A DNA stretch of 64,000 nucleotides. It comes from Pyronema omphalodes (lineage: Eukaryota; Ascomycota; Pezizomycetes; Pezizales; Pyronemataceae). Position numbers and translations under genes: made by a program. Under the pieces are notes generated by a model. The model saw nothing but the letters and a program-made list of their open reading frames with translations, was not told the DNA's origin and made no database searches. The stretch covers positions 310,001 to 374,000 of the forward strand of contig JAJJXM010000003.1 in NCBI GenBank assembly GCA_024516155.1. The letters run 5' to 3'. Shown here piece by piece: positions 11,336 to 23,492 of this stretch. How positions within the stretch are numbered: the first letter of the stretch is position 1; every line of letters starts with the position of its first letter.

Positions 11336-11719
11336 TTCCCACATGAACGGAATATTCCGATACCTGTTACCTATTACCTGTTACATACGCGATTCAAGGT
11401 AAAACCCCAAGTCCATACGCAAGCAGTCTTCTAGAAGCCCTGGAAGAAAGGGATGGGAACTTGTAACGATACGGTATCAGGAAATGACGTAATATTTTGG
11501 AATATTGGAATCAAGGGTCCTGGGTTGTGGGTTATGGGTTATGGGTTATGGGTTATGGGTTGTGGGCCCTGATCATCGATGTATGTATGCTGCTTATGTA
11601 GGTTGTTTACTATGCATATTTCAGATTTTTGAATTTTGGGTTTTGGATTTTCCGGATTTTGATTTTTTTGTGGATTGTGAATCGTGAATCGTAATGATTC
11701 CGGGGTTCCTGGGTTCCTA

Positions 11720-11952
11720 CGGCAATGCATTTGTACATGGAGGGCCAAAAGAATTTTGCCACCGAACCAACACTAGATGTATGTCGCATGCACAACATCC
11801 AACAAGTGCACTTTCGCGCACTACCACCCACCAGCCACAGACACCGTTGCCCCAACCATACCACACCGCTGACTAAACCACGGAAACGCGCATTACGTAT
11901 AGTGGTAATCCAAATGACACAAAATATTCTTAAGCGTAAATCAAACAATTGT
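11720..11952 (+). repeat. Left terminal inverted repeat of the element
   Basis: It begins CGGCAATGCATTTGTACATG just inside the flanking TA and matches the reverse complement of 12932-13165. The match is strongest in the first ~100 bp and again around CCGCTGACTAAACCAC. Confidence 0.85.
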
Positions 11953-12931
11953 TAAGTAAAATACATCGAGACTATAAAGCGCAAATAACACAGTTGTTGT
12001 TATTAAAAAAATTGATGGACGGTTCTGCAGTGGCTGTTGAGATAGTGGTGATTTAGATCGAACAGAATATTCTATGAGCGCAGATAAAGCAGTCTGTACG
12101 ATGAATGAATACAAATGGAGTGATGCAGGATGAGATTTTACATTACAGCCCTAAGAATAGTAGATAAATAGAGTGGAAACGGATTTTCTTTCTGATATTC
12201 TGAGCTATCGTAGTATTTCTCCCATAGAAACGCCACAGCACTTATTGAAACTTCATAGAAACAACAGAGTTTTCTTTTAGCAACGGAACGATGTCACGGT
12301 TGATTGCCTTGAGAGGCGGCTGCTCCATGTATATTTAATGCTTTCTTTCTTCACTGTATATACATAGTGGAATGATTTAGTGGCGATCGAAGGAAGGGAA
12401 ATGCGAGGCGTTTTAATTTGATTGACGGTGAAATCATTTTTTTCTCCGTGGCATCATAAGCTTTTTTTTAGGTTTTACATTTAGCGGTTTTTTTATCCAG
12501 AATGCTTTGTGTGATTCTTTTGGACGCGAGAGTAATGCTAATTCTATATGTGTGATGTGTTTTTGAAAGTTTTGTGACATACATATCAAGATTTACCTAT
12601 TAAAGGAGCTAAAGAGATCTTCACGGACATAATAAGCAATAATCTGTAGAGAAAAGACAAAATAAAGAAAAAATGAAAGCAAGAACCATACTGATGGTGA
12701 CTTTATGGTTTGTTATAAGTCATATTCACAACAGTACGGTCTTGATTTCTTCTCTGCCAGTGGTAAAAACAGTAATACCTCTAATTCTCTAATATCTTAC
12801 TCTGAGCCCCGAACCCAAGAGAATCTCTAGATTTTACTGATCATTATTTACTTTTATACGCGCTGTTATACAAAATTTTCTGTAGCATTACTGCCTTTCT
12901 ATTCATTTTTCTAACTATATCATCGATTTGA

Positions 12932-13165
12932 CCATTGTTTTATTTGCGCTTAACAATATTCTGTGCCATTTAGATAACAAATGTACTTGCTGCGCGCTTC
13001 CGATTTTATGGAGCGCCACGGCCTGTGGTTTAGTCAGCGGTGTTTGTGGCTTGTGGGGCATGGGTAGTGGAAAGTGCACTTGTTGGATGTTGTGCATGCG
13101 ACGTGCATGGAGTGTTGGTTTTGTGGCAAAATTCTTTTGGCCCTCCATGTACAAACGCATTGCCG
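12932..13165 (-). repeat. Right terminal inverted repeat of the element
   Basis: Read on the minus strand it begins CGGCAATGCGTTTGTACATG and aligns with the left repeat. It ends directly before TA at 13166-13167. Confidence 0.85.
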
Positions 13166-13167
13166 TA

Positions 13168-16100
13168 GTTCCAGGGTTCCGGGAGTTTGCAGTTTTACAG
13201 TTTTAGAGTTTTTGAGTTCTTGAAAGCTTGTATTTTATTTTATTATATTATTATATATTTTATGACGTTATATTTCTCCACCATAACCTTAGGCTTACAA
13301 ACAACACCGGGGGGAAATGTTTACTATTCATTCCATCTTCACTTCTTGTCTTGTCATGCGCACTATGCATAGCGGTGAGGACGTGGTTTGCTTGGGTTGA
13401 ATCTTGATCAAGATTCTGGGTGGGGTTTTTTTTTTCGCTGTGTGATGTGTGTGATGTGATGTGATGTGTGATGGCAGACATACACATATTTAGATAGATA
13501 GATAGATAGATGGACAGAAGGCTACGGAGTTCGGCTATTGTTTGCCGGATTATGATGTACATAGGTGGTTGCTGTGATGGGATAGTTGTGGGCTATAGTC
13601 AGTACATACTCCTTCGTTAGGATTTTCATAGGATTTTCATAGGATTCGCGGAATCTCGAAACAGAACAGAGGAAAGGACTCCTGTCATCCTGCCCTACAG
13701 ATACAGATGTACATATGTCCATAGCATATGCGCGAAAGACGGGAGCCGTCTTACATAGAAGCCTTATGTTATGTTATTTATGTAGCATGCAATGTGGGAT
13801 GTATGGAATGTTTTAAATCTCCGCTGCGCAGCGCAGTGCGGGCCGTTGGGATGATTTGTTTTGTGGTCGGATCTGTACTCGGCTATAGGATTCATCCAGT
13901 CATCTGTGCTAAGTGCTTCGTATGTCCTGTACAAATGTATATAAATATTTGATCGTCGTGATAGACTTATGTACCTACTGTAGGTCTGTAACAGACTTGT
14001 GGAGACATCAACAGTTGTCCCCTTGTCCCCTTGTTCCCTCGTCCGCTTGTCCCCACGGAAATCCCTTCGCATCCCTTCGCATACCTCCGCGTCCGTCTCC
14101 GCCTCCGCCTCTTGCTTCCGACACACCGATACGCATGTGGATCCCAATGAATTATGGGATTAGGTAACCTAACACACCGTGCACCCAGAATAGGATATGC
14201 ATATATATGGATCAGGCAATCGGTGGAAGGGTTCTCAGGGTATGTACCATACAAATGAACGTCAGGGTTTTTTTTTGAAGATGAAGATGAAATGGCATCA
14301 TCATGCACCAGATTCTTGTTCGGTTGCTACCGTACCAATCAGGCTTCATCATCGACTGCTTTCTGCCTTGTTGTCATCGTCGTCGACGCCGAGATTCTCC
14401 GCATACACCACCACCACTACCACCACCACTACGATATCCACGAGATAGCTTGGGCGATTTCAAAAGGGCACACACACAACGTGCTTCACTTCATCAACCT
14501 TTAACCTTTAACCTTACCCCCCAAGCCCTCGTCTAAAAATCAGATCGACATGCTAAGTTACCAAACCGTGGCATAACTCGCAACTTGGTTGTGAAGGTTC
14601 GTGCGTAGAGTTCGATAGCGTTGACATGAGCAGGTTTTCGTGAAACCTTTTCCACGCGCTACATTTGAGCTGCGTCATACCAAGCCAACCGTTTCTGTGG
14701 TGTCTTTTTTGGATGGGATGGGGCCATGTATAGAGGCTCGGCGAAGGACTCGGCGATGAAAGATACGGAGCGAAGATTAGAAGATTTGGCCCTAGACCAT
14801 AGTTGATTTAGCAAGATTCGAGACATCATCACCATGAAGATAAATACCAATAACATACACCAATCAGAAGGCTTGATTTAATTGGTGTCGACAAAGTTGT
14901 TTTTTTTTAGAAGCGGCTAAAAAAGTCCCGAACCGAAATATGATGGGTTTCGAGCTTCGTCTGCGACCTGTCAAAAGCCACAGAACCCGCGAAAATTCGA
15001 ATGAACCCCCCGATTGTGCTGCTGCTGGCTGCTGCCCAACGGCTTGTTCGGTTTCACTTGCCTGAGAATTTCATATGGAGCGCGTAGAGAAACGGGAAGA
15101 AACATATCACATCCCCCCCCCCCCCCCTTCCCCCCCAAAACGGGAAGATGCAGAAATCACACCCCCCCCCCCCCCCCACCCCCCTACCTTCCCCCCCGAA
15201 ACTGCACCCCACATCTCCTCTCTACATATCCCCCTCACCGTTCTTCATTCGGTGTCCGGTGGACATAAGTGGGTTTCATGGTCTCGGTGTCTGTGTCTAT
15301 GTCTGTGTCTGTGTCTGTGTCTATATCAATTTTGATGGTTGCACGGTGGAGATAAGGAACAGCAACATACATACGCATGCACACGGAAAATCGGAAGATC
15401 TTTTCTGTGGTCGAACGAACCTGCGCGGATAAATTACAAAATGGCTGTGGCTTTTTTTTTGGCCTTAGCCTGCTCGTGGTATCTATTAGTTACATAGCTC
15501 CGGTCCGGAAAAATAAGCGGCGAAGCAGAAAAGGTGAGTGATGGATAACGAATGGGTTTGACTTGAACTTGAACGGCGCTTCAGATATGGGAAATGAAAA
15601 AAAGAAATTTATGGCATTGGTCTATGCATAGATAACAAGGAGATGGATACTTGAATAGGGTGATACTTTGAAGAATCTTAATGCTGAAGAATAATGAAGG
15701 AAAATTGGTTGTTGGCTGCAAACTGATTGATTCTATCCGCTACCAGCCGGATTCCGGAGTTACCTACTGATAGCCATCAGATGCGGATCAAGAGGATGAT
15801 AGCGTAATGATTTCCGAAATCATAATTATCATCACCAGCGCTTCATCTTTGTGTTCTTTAATGTTTATCTCTGCTTGGCGTGGAATAGAGTAGAATAGAG
15901 TAGAGTAGATGAAGGAGCCCCAAATCTCGTCAATATCCCTCCGCTCTATCTTTTGATTCACTGCAACTGTGCACTGCCCTTACTCTACTGTAGATACTCC
16001 TAAATTCAGCGCCCCTTCTCCACTGAAGATGCTCTTGCAGCGCCCCTAACTCACGGATATCTGGCAGATCATGATCCGGCGCCTGCTCCGCAATGACCAA

Positions 16101-17102
16101 GAAGGAAAGCCCGACTGGTCAAAGACGCGTCCCACAACTCCCACCACCAGTTGCCTGGGCACGTTCTGCTAATGCGCCCGTGGATTTATGGATACTCGCG
16201 TGGAGTAGCGAGGCTGGAGATGCTTAGACGTTGCTCATATCTCAACCGTACTTGGGATGCGTTTTTTGATGTCTTTGACGGGCCTTACCTGGCTTCGACT
16301 GGTCTTGGACGCCGTTTCTTTGATAGCTCCCGCTCCCTGTCTTGCTGAGGCGCGGCTTCCCGTCTGGTTTCCAAACATAACGTACATCAGCTCCTGTCTT
16401 GGTAAAGTAAAAAGTGAAACTGTAAAACCTGGAAATCCCTAGTAAAGAAAAATAGTTGGTGATGTGAAAGTGCGTGCGTGGGTCCCGCAGAAGGAGGAGT
16501 GACACCATGAGGATACGTAGAATTAGATATAGGGTAGCCTTTCTGCTGCTTCTTGCAAAAAACTTGCATTTTTTTGAACAATAATTCTCACGGAATTTCA
16601 CCGCATCATCATCATCATCTTCGACGAAGATACTAAAAACTGCCACTACACACAAATACATTCCGGCCTCTGCACTTTTTCAATACATATTTGACAAGCG
16701 AAATAAGCATATTGTTGTAGGTAGCCCCCTCCCCACAGCTTTGATTTTTTTGAGCGAATTTCCATCGCACACCATTGCCTTCCTTATCTCTCTGCCGCTT
16801 TCCCTTCCTTCTTTCCTCTCTCGATAATTCCTCCGACGCACACACTACTTGCTTCTTCAATGCTACAGATGCTAATTTAACAAAACCTCCACAGTCGTTT
16901 TCGCAGGTTCACGATATCTTAGTTACCAGTCATTCGTTTACCTGGATAGCTTAGATATCTGTCATTCGCTTTCTACATCATTCGCTTCATCATTCGCCTC
17001 CTCCATTAACGGTCCAGTCGCTTTCGAAATTGTGCAACATCTGCCAGTATCAGCAATACCATAGGCGCAATAATCCCATCTGCATCAATAACAAAAAAAA
17101 AG
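13168..17102. other. Intergenic region, no supported gene
   Basis: About 3.9 kb without a recognisable gene. It contains an 18-bp perfect palindrome (13399-13416), a GATA microsatellite (13493-13511), CCCCTTGTCC/CCGCCTCCG low-complexity DNA (about 14015-14110), CACCAC runs (14405-14430), C runs at 15113-15127 and 15162-15177, a GTGTCT array (15288-15324), and a pyrimidine-rich leader before the gene at 17103. The repeated CATTCGCTT motif near 16930-17000 may be in the 5' UTR of that gene. Confidence 0.45.
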
Positions 17103-18517
17103 ATGGCAACCACAACGACAGAAACCAAACGTCGCTCCTCCTTCAAAAACCTTTTCTCATTATTCAAAGCGAATAAAAGCGAAAAATCCCTACCCCAACC
17201 CGAATCAGCACCCCCAGCTTCTTTCCAGCTATCTTATACCCCGGCCACCTCACCTTCTCCAAGTAATTCCTCCGCATCAAGCTTCGAATTTGAAGATTCC
17301 ACTACAACAGCGGATACTACTCCTAGTAATAGTAGAACTTCAGTTGTTAGCAAACCTAGCGATGTTTCTATTACCACAATTTCCAGTGGCAGCAGTGGTG
17401 GAAGTGGTTCTAGTTCAATTTCCACAACCTCAAGCGCGGCAACCACCGTCTCCAGCAACTCCAGCATAGAGACTCCCGCGACAACGAAATCCCCAACGAC
17501 GTCAACAACACCCACAAAATCCCTCCCCATCAAACCCCGCCCAACCTCCCTTCTTAACCCCGCCGCAGCCGGATGCCCATACCTTCTTCCCCCCAGTCCC
17601 CCCGCCTCCCCAATCCTCCATACCCGCGCTACACAACCCATCCAACGGCGCTCATCCCTCGGCCGTTTCCTTCCCCGGGGCTACCGCAGCAACCCAGATC
17701 TCTCAGCTCTAGATCTCGAAAACTCCAGCGATGGAGATCTCCCCATTTCTTCCAGTGCGCCTACCTCCCGACCAGGTAGCCGACCTGGTTCTTCCCACGG
17801 AATTACACCATCAACATCAGGACTACAAAAATCCACCAGCAAAAAGAAGAGTAAATCTAACAAAAGAGCAGATTTAGAAGCACATACTAGTTACTCACCA
17901 CAGGAAAGAATGGAACATCGTTCTATCTTAGGTGCTGATCCTGCGGGCTTGGGATTCTATCTTTATCCTAAACCTGCGAATGGAAGACCGGTGTCAATCG
18001 GCCCTGGAGGATACCCGGCGTTTGGACCTGTTGGTGCTGGTGGTTACCCATCGTTTGGTCCTTTCCCGCAGCAGAATCAGCAACAGCAGAATCAGCAGTA
18101 TAGTATAGGAAATATGGGTAGAGGAAGAGATTCAGGACGCAGAGCATGGAGGGAACAGAAAGGGAGAAGTTATCAGAGGACTATTGCTACGAGCTGTATA
18201 GTTGAAGAGGAGGGAGAATTGAGGCAAGAGGGGGAACAACAGGAAAACAGGGAACAGCAGAATACCAGGGAACAACAGGATATTAAGGAGGAGAGTGAGG
18301 AGGATATGGTTGATGAGCAAGCGCCAACACTACCGCAGCTTAAGGTGCAGAGTTTTGATATGCCGTCAATTGATAGTTTGCTGGATAAGGAGACGGGAAT
18401 ACAGAGTAAGTTTTTCATAATCTATGAGATTTGGATTTCGGATCTCAAAATGCATAGATACAGAGATACAGAGATGCTGACTTAGTGACAATAGTTCCTG
18501 CTATGGTTACAGCTTAA
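17103..18517 (+). CDS. Ser/Thr/Pro-rich protein of unknown function
   Basis: I do not recognise this protein. The start is clear: ATG at 17103 after an A-rich leader (AAAAAAAAAGATG). The N-terminus is basic and hydrophobic (KRRSSFKNLFSLFKANKSEKS), followed by a long Ser/Thr/Pro-rich low-complexity region, SRPGSRPGSSHG, a basic KSTSKKKSKSNKRAD patch (possible nuclear signal), a Gly/Pro-rich section (RPVSIGPGGYPAFGP then GGYPSFGPFP) and a Gln/Glu-rich stretch of REQQ units. The more conserved-looking end is LKVQSFDMPSIDSLLDKE. A donor GTAAGT at 18406 and acceptor TTAG at 18485 would remove 80 nt and end the protein at GIQMTIVPAMVTA (stop 18515-18517), 444 aa. Unspliced it would end at 18485 with 460 aa. 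Such disordered proteins often act in signalling or polarity, but no function is assigned. Confidence 0.7.
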
Positions 18518-19734
18518 TTCGGGGTCCTGAAGCGGAAACGGAATTGGGCATAATAACGTGTGAAGGGTGTAAGGGGTGTGAGGGGTTTGAGGGGAAAAAT
18601 ACACTTTCCTGCAAATTGAGAGGGAAGAGGATGGGAAGGTTGCAGATGATGAGACTCTGTACCACCGACATCCTACGATCACCCCTCAATGGATAAGCCA
18701 AAAACCACCACCACAAGACCCGAATCTGAACACGAACACGAATCCGAATCCGAAACAACAGAAATAACACCAGAGAGGCGAAATTTCACTGCCAAACAAA
18801 TATTAACACTAATTGGCAATACTGCGGAAATGAAAATCACACTACATTACTTTCATATACACACTAAAACTTTTTCTTTTACTTATAATTATAATTTCTT
18901 ATGTTATTAAAGAGCGGAGGAAAGGAGAGATGGGGGAGAGGAATTTTAGGATACAGAAGAGCAGAGGAGCAGAAGAGAAGAGGAACAGAAGACGGAGGAA
19001 TGTAGATATTACATCGTATCGGACCATATCATATCATAGCATGGCATATCATAGCATCATAGCATGTAGCAGAAAGAGGAAGTAAGCTATGGAAAGGGTG
19101 GGAGAAGATGGTTCCTGCAAAGTATAAAGTTATACTGTATATTTTTCATGGCGAAAAAGGCGTTTTTTTGTTTTATTTCCTTTTTTTTTTCACTTTTTTT
19201 TTTATATTTTTTTTTTCTTTTGCTGTTGAACTGAGAGTTTTGTTACTTTTGTTATCTGTAGTACATTGAAAGCGGTGAATTTGATTTTTTTTTTTTTTTT
19301 TTTTTTTTCTTCGGAAAATATTGGTTCTTATAGATATGGTGAAAAAGTGATGGTGAAAAGCGTTTGATGTGATTGAAGAGTATAAGATAGATTGGCAATA
19401 GGAGTGATCGGACTGATCGGAGTGATTGATGCGATTGATTGGGGATTTGATGATGGAGATTTTTTAATACGGTATCATACATTGTGAACCTTATGAACCT
19501 AGAGGTCTAGAAAAATTGGAAAACTATTTTTTTACTTACAAAAAGAAAGATATGATATGTAAAAATAACGCTTCCATTGTGTCGACCCGGCCGATCTGGT
19601 CTTGTGCCTTTAAATTCCTAGTCCGCAGTTAACTGTATCCAGATTCCAGACTGCCCTATCAGACTATACTGGACTGGACTACGCGGTTCACAGTCTAGAA
19701 AATACCATGTAAAATAATGGTTAAGGGCTGGGAG

Positions 19735-19766
<32 letters not shown>

Positions 19767-22700
19767 AGAATGTACCAAGAATCTAGAGTCGCTATGTAGA
19801 ACATCAATTAAAGACCGAGAGTGGGTGGGGAGGGGGGGGGGGGGGGGGGTGATACCAATATTCTAGAGCCCATATTCAAATTAAAAAAACTAAATCCAAG
19901 AATTTCATAATCCACTCTTCAGAAATCTAAAAAAAAAGTAACTCTAATATCTCCATAAAATGATCTGTCGAAAGTATAGTAGCCAGACTCTAGAAATATC
20001 ATGAGGATCATAGTCCATCACTCGATACGTGGGTAACAAATCAGATGAAAAAAGAGAAATGCAATGACATGATTCCATGATTCTATGATTCCATAATCTA
20101 CGGATCTGCAAATTAGAGGCTATAAAGGCACCTCTTATATATCTCCATACATACTGCTGTATGAATAAGCTAGTGATATATCATGATGCTCATGATATAT
20201 CACTCACTGGGCGGTTAAGAAAAAATACTCGAAAAACACGTAAAAAGGATAAAAGCCAAAAAAGCTAAAAAGTGAAAAAGTTAAAAAGTGAAGACTAGTA
20301 GCTGTATAAATCTTATTGGTCTTCCTGGCTTTCTACTTGTAACACTATCTAATATCTATTCCTTCCCTTCTAAAAACGTCAGGATCGGGATGTGCTTTTG
20401 TCAACATCTAACATATCCTGGAATTATGAAGCATCAGTGAATAATCAACTTTCTTTCTTCTCCTTTTTACCATACTCTACGCTTGTATCACCCTTCAGGC
20501 GGCCGAATTTCGATGATCCGATTTTCTGGTGATCTAGGAGCTTACTTTTTCATACTCTAACTCTGCCCCCCACCCCCCCCACCCCCCGCCGCCGCTGGAT
20601 AGATCACACGGGCCTGTATCCTTTCAGACTGCGAAGGTATATCATAAATAAATGTTTAACATATTCTTCTTGGTTCTTCAGAGTCGACTTAAGTGTGTCC
20701 ACGCGAGAATATGACCGAATGCTAGCTTAGCTGATGGAACCAGGAAAACTACGGCTTTAAGCTTTGGAGTTTATGGTATTTTGAAGTTTGGGTTCGTTGG
20801 TGTTGGGGGCTGATAATATTGTGATAAATATGTGGATTTTGGAGTAAATAATCGATATATAGATGGCGTTGGTTTAAACGGATGATTTAGGGTCTTGTTA
20901 TTGTTCTAGTCTTCAAATGCATATGTAGAATCCAAGGCCAAAGGATTAGAAGTTTATACAAGGGTACTTAAAGCTTTGAATCGGGGAAGCTGGCAACTTG
21001 ATAGGCACAAGGTATACTAGTACTCCTAGGAGTACATCAAACTCCGATATTTTAGGATCTCTTGTTGACCATGAAAACTACCACCCCTTCCCCCCTCACT
21101 CCCTCGGAGCGATAAAGCGGGGAATTAATAATGTAGTAATGCAGTGATACAGAAATGCAATATATAATCATGCTATATGTATAACCCATGCAACAACTTC
21201 CTCCGGGTCCTAGGTCCCTGCCATCATGATATATCACTCATAATCCACTGTAACTCTGTGAATTTCCATCGTTGGCGTGTAGCTGTTGCAGTGTCTGGTT
21301 ATGTATGCTTAACTGTTCATATACTTAACTGCTCAGCTTCTGTGCTCCTCCCCTCCCCTCCCCCTCCCCCCTATCTCCTGCGGCTGTAAATGGGGTTTAG
21401 ATACAACTCAAGATCTATATGAGTCCAGAATTGTATGTACAGCAACCTATAGCTGTAACCGGGTCGTTGTCTTCGAGTACTTCCCCTCATATCAGTGAGC
21501 GGTCAGAAGTATGAAAATCAATATCCTTGCCATAAATCGACGTCTCGTGGATGCTATTTTGTTTCTTTTTTATGAGTTGCTGGTTGTTATCAATAAGCGA
21601 GCGTGGTTACCCTGGAGTCGGAGTCGCGTTAAAGTGTGTGCCGAGGAGGGGATGCTGGGACTATTGGTGGGGAATATTAATCACTCCATACCATAGGCGG
21701 GATACATAAACACTTGGGCTGAGGAAGTATAGTCGGCGAATTGCTCTAGAACCACAGACCTTGGAGCGAGACTCTGCGAGAGAAACCCCCACTGTGGCTC
21801 CAAAAATAACTAAAAAGTCTAGAAGGCATGGCGGTATTCTTGGTCATTAAATTATTGTAGATAGAAGATAATACTCAACTTTATGTTGCTTTGTCCCGGG
21901 CTGATGATAGGTCCTACCCAGATGAAAGTTGTTGCTCTCTGGATCCACATGAACAGATTGAATGGGAAGCTGTTGACTTTCATATGCCTATCAGATTTGA
22001 ATAAGTAACAAATGAATGGAGGTGGTCAATTGAAGCTGTCAAAGACATGGTTTCAGCGGATTCATGATCCGCCAAGGTTGGTGGCTGTGTCGACGGTTGC
22101 GCAACCCCCCCTCTCTGTTACCCCCCCCCCCCCCCCTCCCCCCTCGTCCAGGCCGTTCGGCGTTTCGTATCCCCCTCCTAAGACACACCCCCCCCCTCTC
22201 TCATAGCCAACCCCCCCTCTCCTCCCCCACCACCCCCAAAACTGCATTCCCCTCCGCGTTTATGCCAAGCATGTAACACTGCTCCCAAATGGTGGGGAAG
22301 GAAGAGGACGGGGTGGAGGTGGATATCATATGCAGGTAGAGACGAGGAGGAAGAGAAACCAGTTGCTGGAAGAAACGGACCCCCCCCCTCCCCTCCTCCA
22401 TCCCGCACCCCCTCCACCTCCACATTTTTACGAATACCACCCTCCCCCCCCTCCCCCCCCCCTCCCTTCCTCCCTCCCCTCTTCTCCTCCTCTTCCCGAC
22501 CTACAGCTGCCTGTCTTGTTATACACCAACATCCATAATTACTGTCCTGTTCCCGTGCTACGAACCCCCTCCATCTTAAGACCAACAGCACACATAGCGA
22601 CATCTTCCCTCGCTGTGCACACTCAAACAAACCAAAGACAAAGTTTGCCGTTCCTACCTACCTCCTGCCGGCCGTTTTCCATCCCCCATCGCAACGCATA

Positions 22701-23492
22701 CCATATTGGACTCGAAATTAATATCAAAGGGTACTTATTTGCCGGAACTGGGTTTTTATGTTTGTCACCCATGTTATAGTCTTTTCTTTGTTTGATTTCG
22801 AAACATCTTCCACAAGAATTGCCATTCCCACTTCCACCACCACGGTTATCATCGTTATCGATCACCACTGATATCGCGTCGCGTATCATAGTTCCTCAGA
22901 ACACATCGCTTCCCCCAGTTCACCGCGTCTCGACGTCATAACTGCGGCTCCATTTTGCTACATCGCTAGCCTGGTCCCCAATTACCGTCTGTCACAAAAC
23001 CGCGCAAAAAATCCCATTCGCTTCCCAGGGAAACGCCGCCAAAAGGTACGTAGCGAATTCTGTAACCGGCAAAACCAAACCCCACGTAAGTTTTTTTTCT
23101 TCTCCGGTTGGACCCTACACCAGCGTCCGAGCTGAGCTTGCCTTGCTACAGTCTTGCAACATAACAAGCCTTCGGCCTGGTTTCCCGCGCTCTGTAGCAA
23201 AGCAAGCCCAAAAGCAGACCTTAGGCTCACCCCCCCCCCCCTCCCCCCTCCCCCCACGCCCCATCCCCTCCCCCTCCTCTCCCGTGACCCTAAAATGCGT
23301 CTAAGGTCAAGACTTACACTTTCATGGCGCGACACCTCCACCTCGGATCGTAAATCAAGATCTCTCAAAAAAGGCTTTATTGACTCCTGGATAGCTTACA
23401 GAAAGACCAACACCAAAAACCGTCTCAATTCGCATATTGAACCTCCGATTATCCCTTTGTCTGTGAGGGAGCTTTTTATTACTTACAAAGAT
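18518..23492. other. Intergenic region, AT-rich with homopolymer tracts
   Basis: About 5 kb with no supported gene. It contains T tracts at 19190-19310, G runs at 19738-19766 (29 G) and 19832-19849 (18 G) with partly similar flanks, a perfect 15-bp hairpin at 20172-20204, a C run at 22121-22136 and a C-rich/CCTCC region (22170-22500). A second C-rich block lies at 23229-23280 just upstream of RNase H1. Open frames at 22012-22779 are translations of C-rich low-complexity DNA. An in-frame ATG at 23154 upstream of RNase H1 is considered with that gene. Confidence 0.5.
20172..20204. repeat. Perfect 15-bp hairpin
   Basis: Arms AGTGATATATCATGA and TCATGATATATCACT are separated by TGC. The 17-mer starting in the right arm, TCATGATATATCACTCA, recurs exactly at 21224-21240. 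Confidence 0.8.

Larger units (their letters stand above)
8565..11719. other. Satellite-rich intergenic region
   Basis: No gene is supported. Apart from the repeats listed separately it holds AT-rich DNA, purine-rich stretches (9600-9940, AAGAAG and AATAAG units), a CTCCTGACTCC array (about 10130-10190), a 21-base G run at 10530-10550, a long T-rich tract (about 11000-11070) and a G run near 11095-11107. The long open frames here (for example 9169-9933 on the minus strand) are translations of repeats, not genes. Confidence 0.6.
11720..13165. mobile_element. Non-autonomous DNA transposon (MITE-like) with long terminal inverted repeats
   Basis: The left end (11720 to about 11952) and the right end (about 12932 to 13165) are inverted copies of each other over about 235 bp. 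The outermost 43 bp differ at a single base and begin CGGCAATGC. Further in, blocks such as GTCGCATGCACAACATCCAA and CACCGCTGACTAAACCAC are conserved with small indels between them. The dinucleotide TA flanks both ends (11718-11719 and 13166-13167), consistent with a TA target-site duplication as in Tc1/mariner/pogo elements. The ~980-bp interior is AT-rich and has no credible ORF, so it encodes no transposase. A motif with core AAGCGCAAATAA recurs near 11931, 11974 and 12076 and inverted near 12945, resembling subterminal repeats. The short open frames in the two ends encode the same peptide only because the ends are copies. The superfamily is inferred from the TA duplication. Confidence 0.85.

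Noticed and set aside
10940..11434. 164-codon open frame
   Set aside because: It consists of poly-T and TCATAG repeat translation (FFCFFF, HSHSHSYS).
11725..11955. Open frame starting MHLYMEGQKNFATEPTL, also found at 12915-13160 on the other strand
   Set aside because: The two similar peptides come from the two terminal inverted repeats, not from a gene family; neither continues into a transposase.
22178..22779. 150-codon frames on both strands
   Set aside because: Pro- or Gly-rich translations of C/G-rich low-complexity DNA, with no domain.
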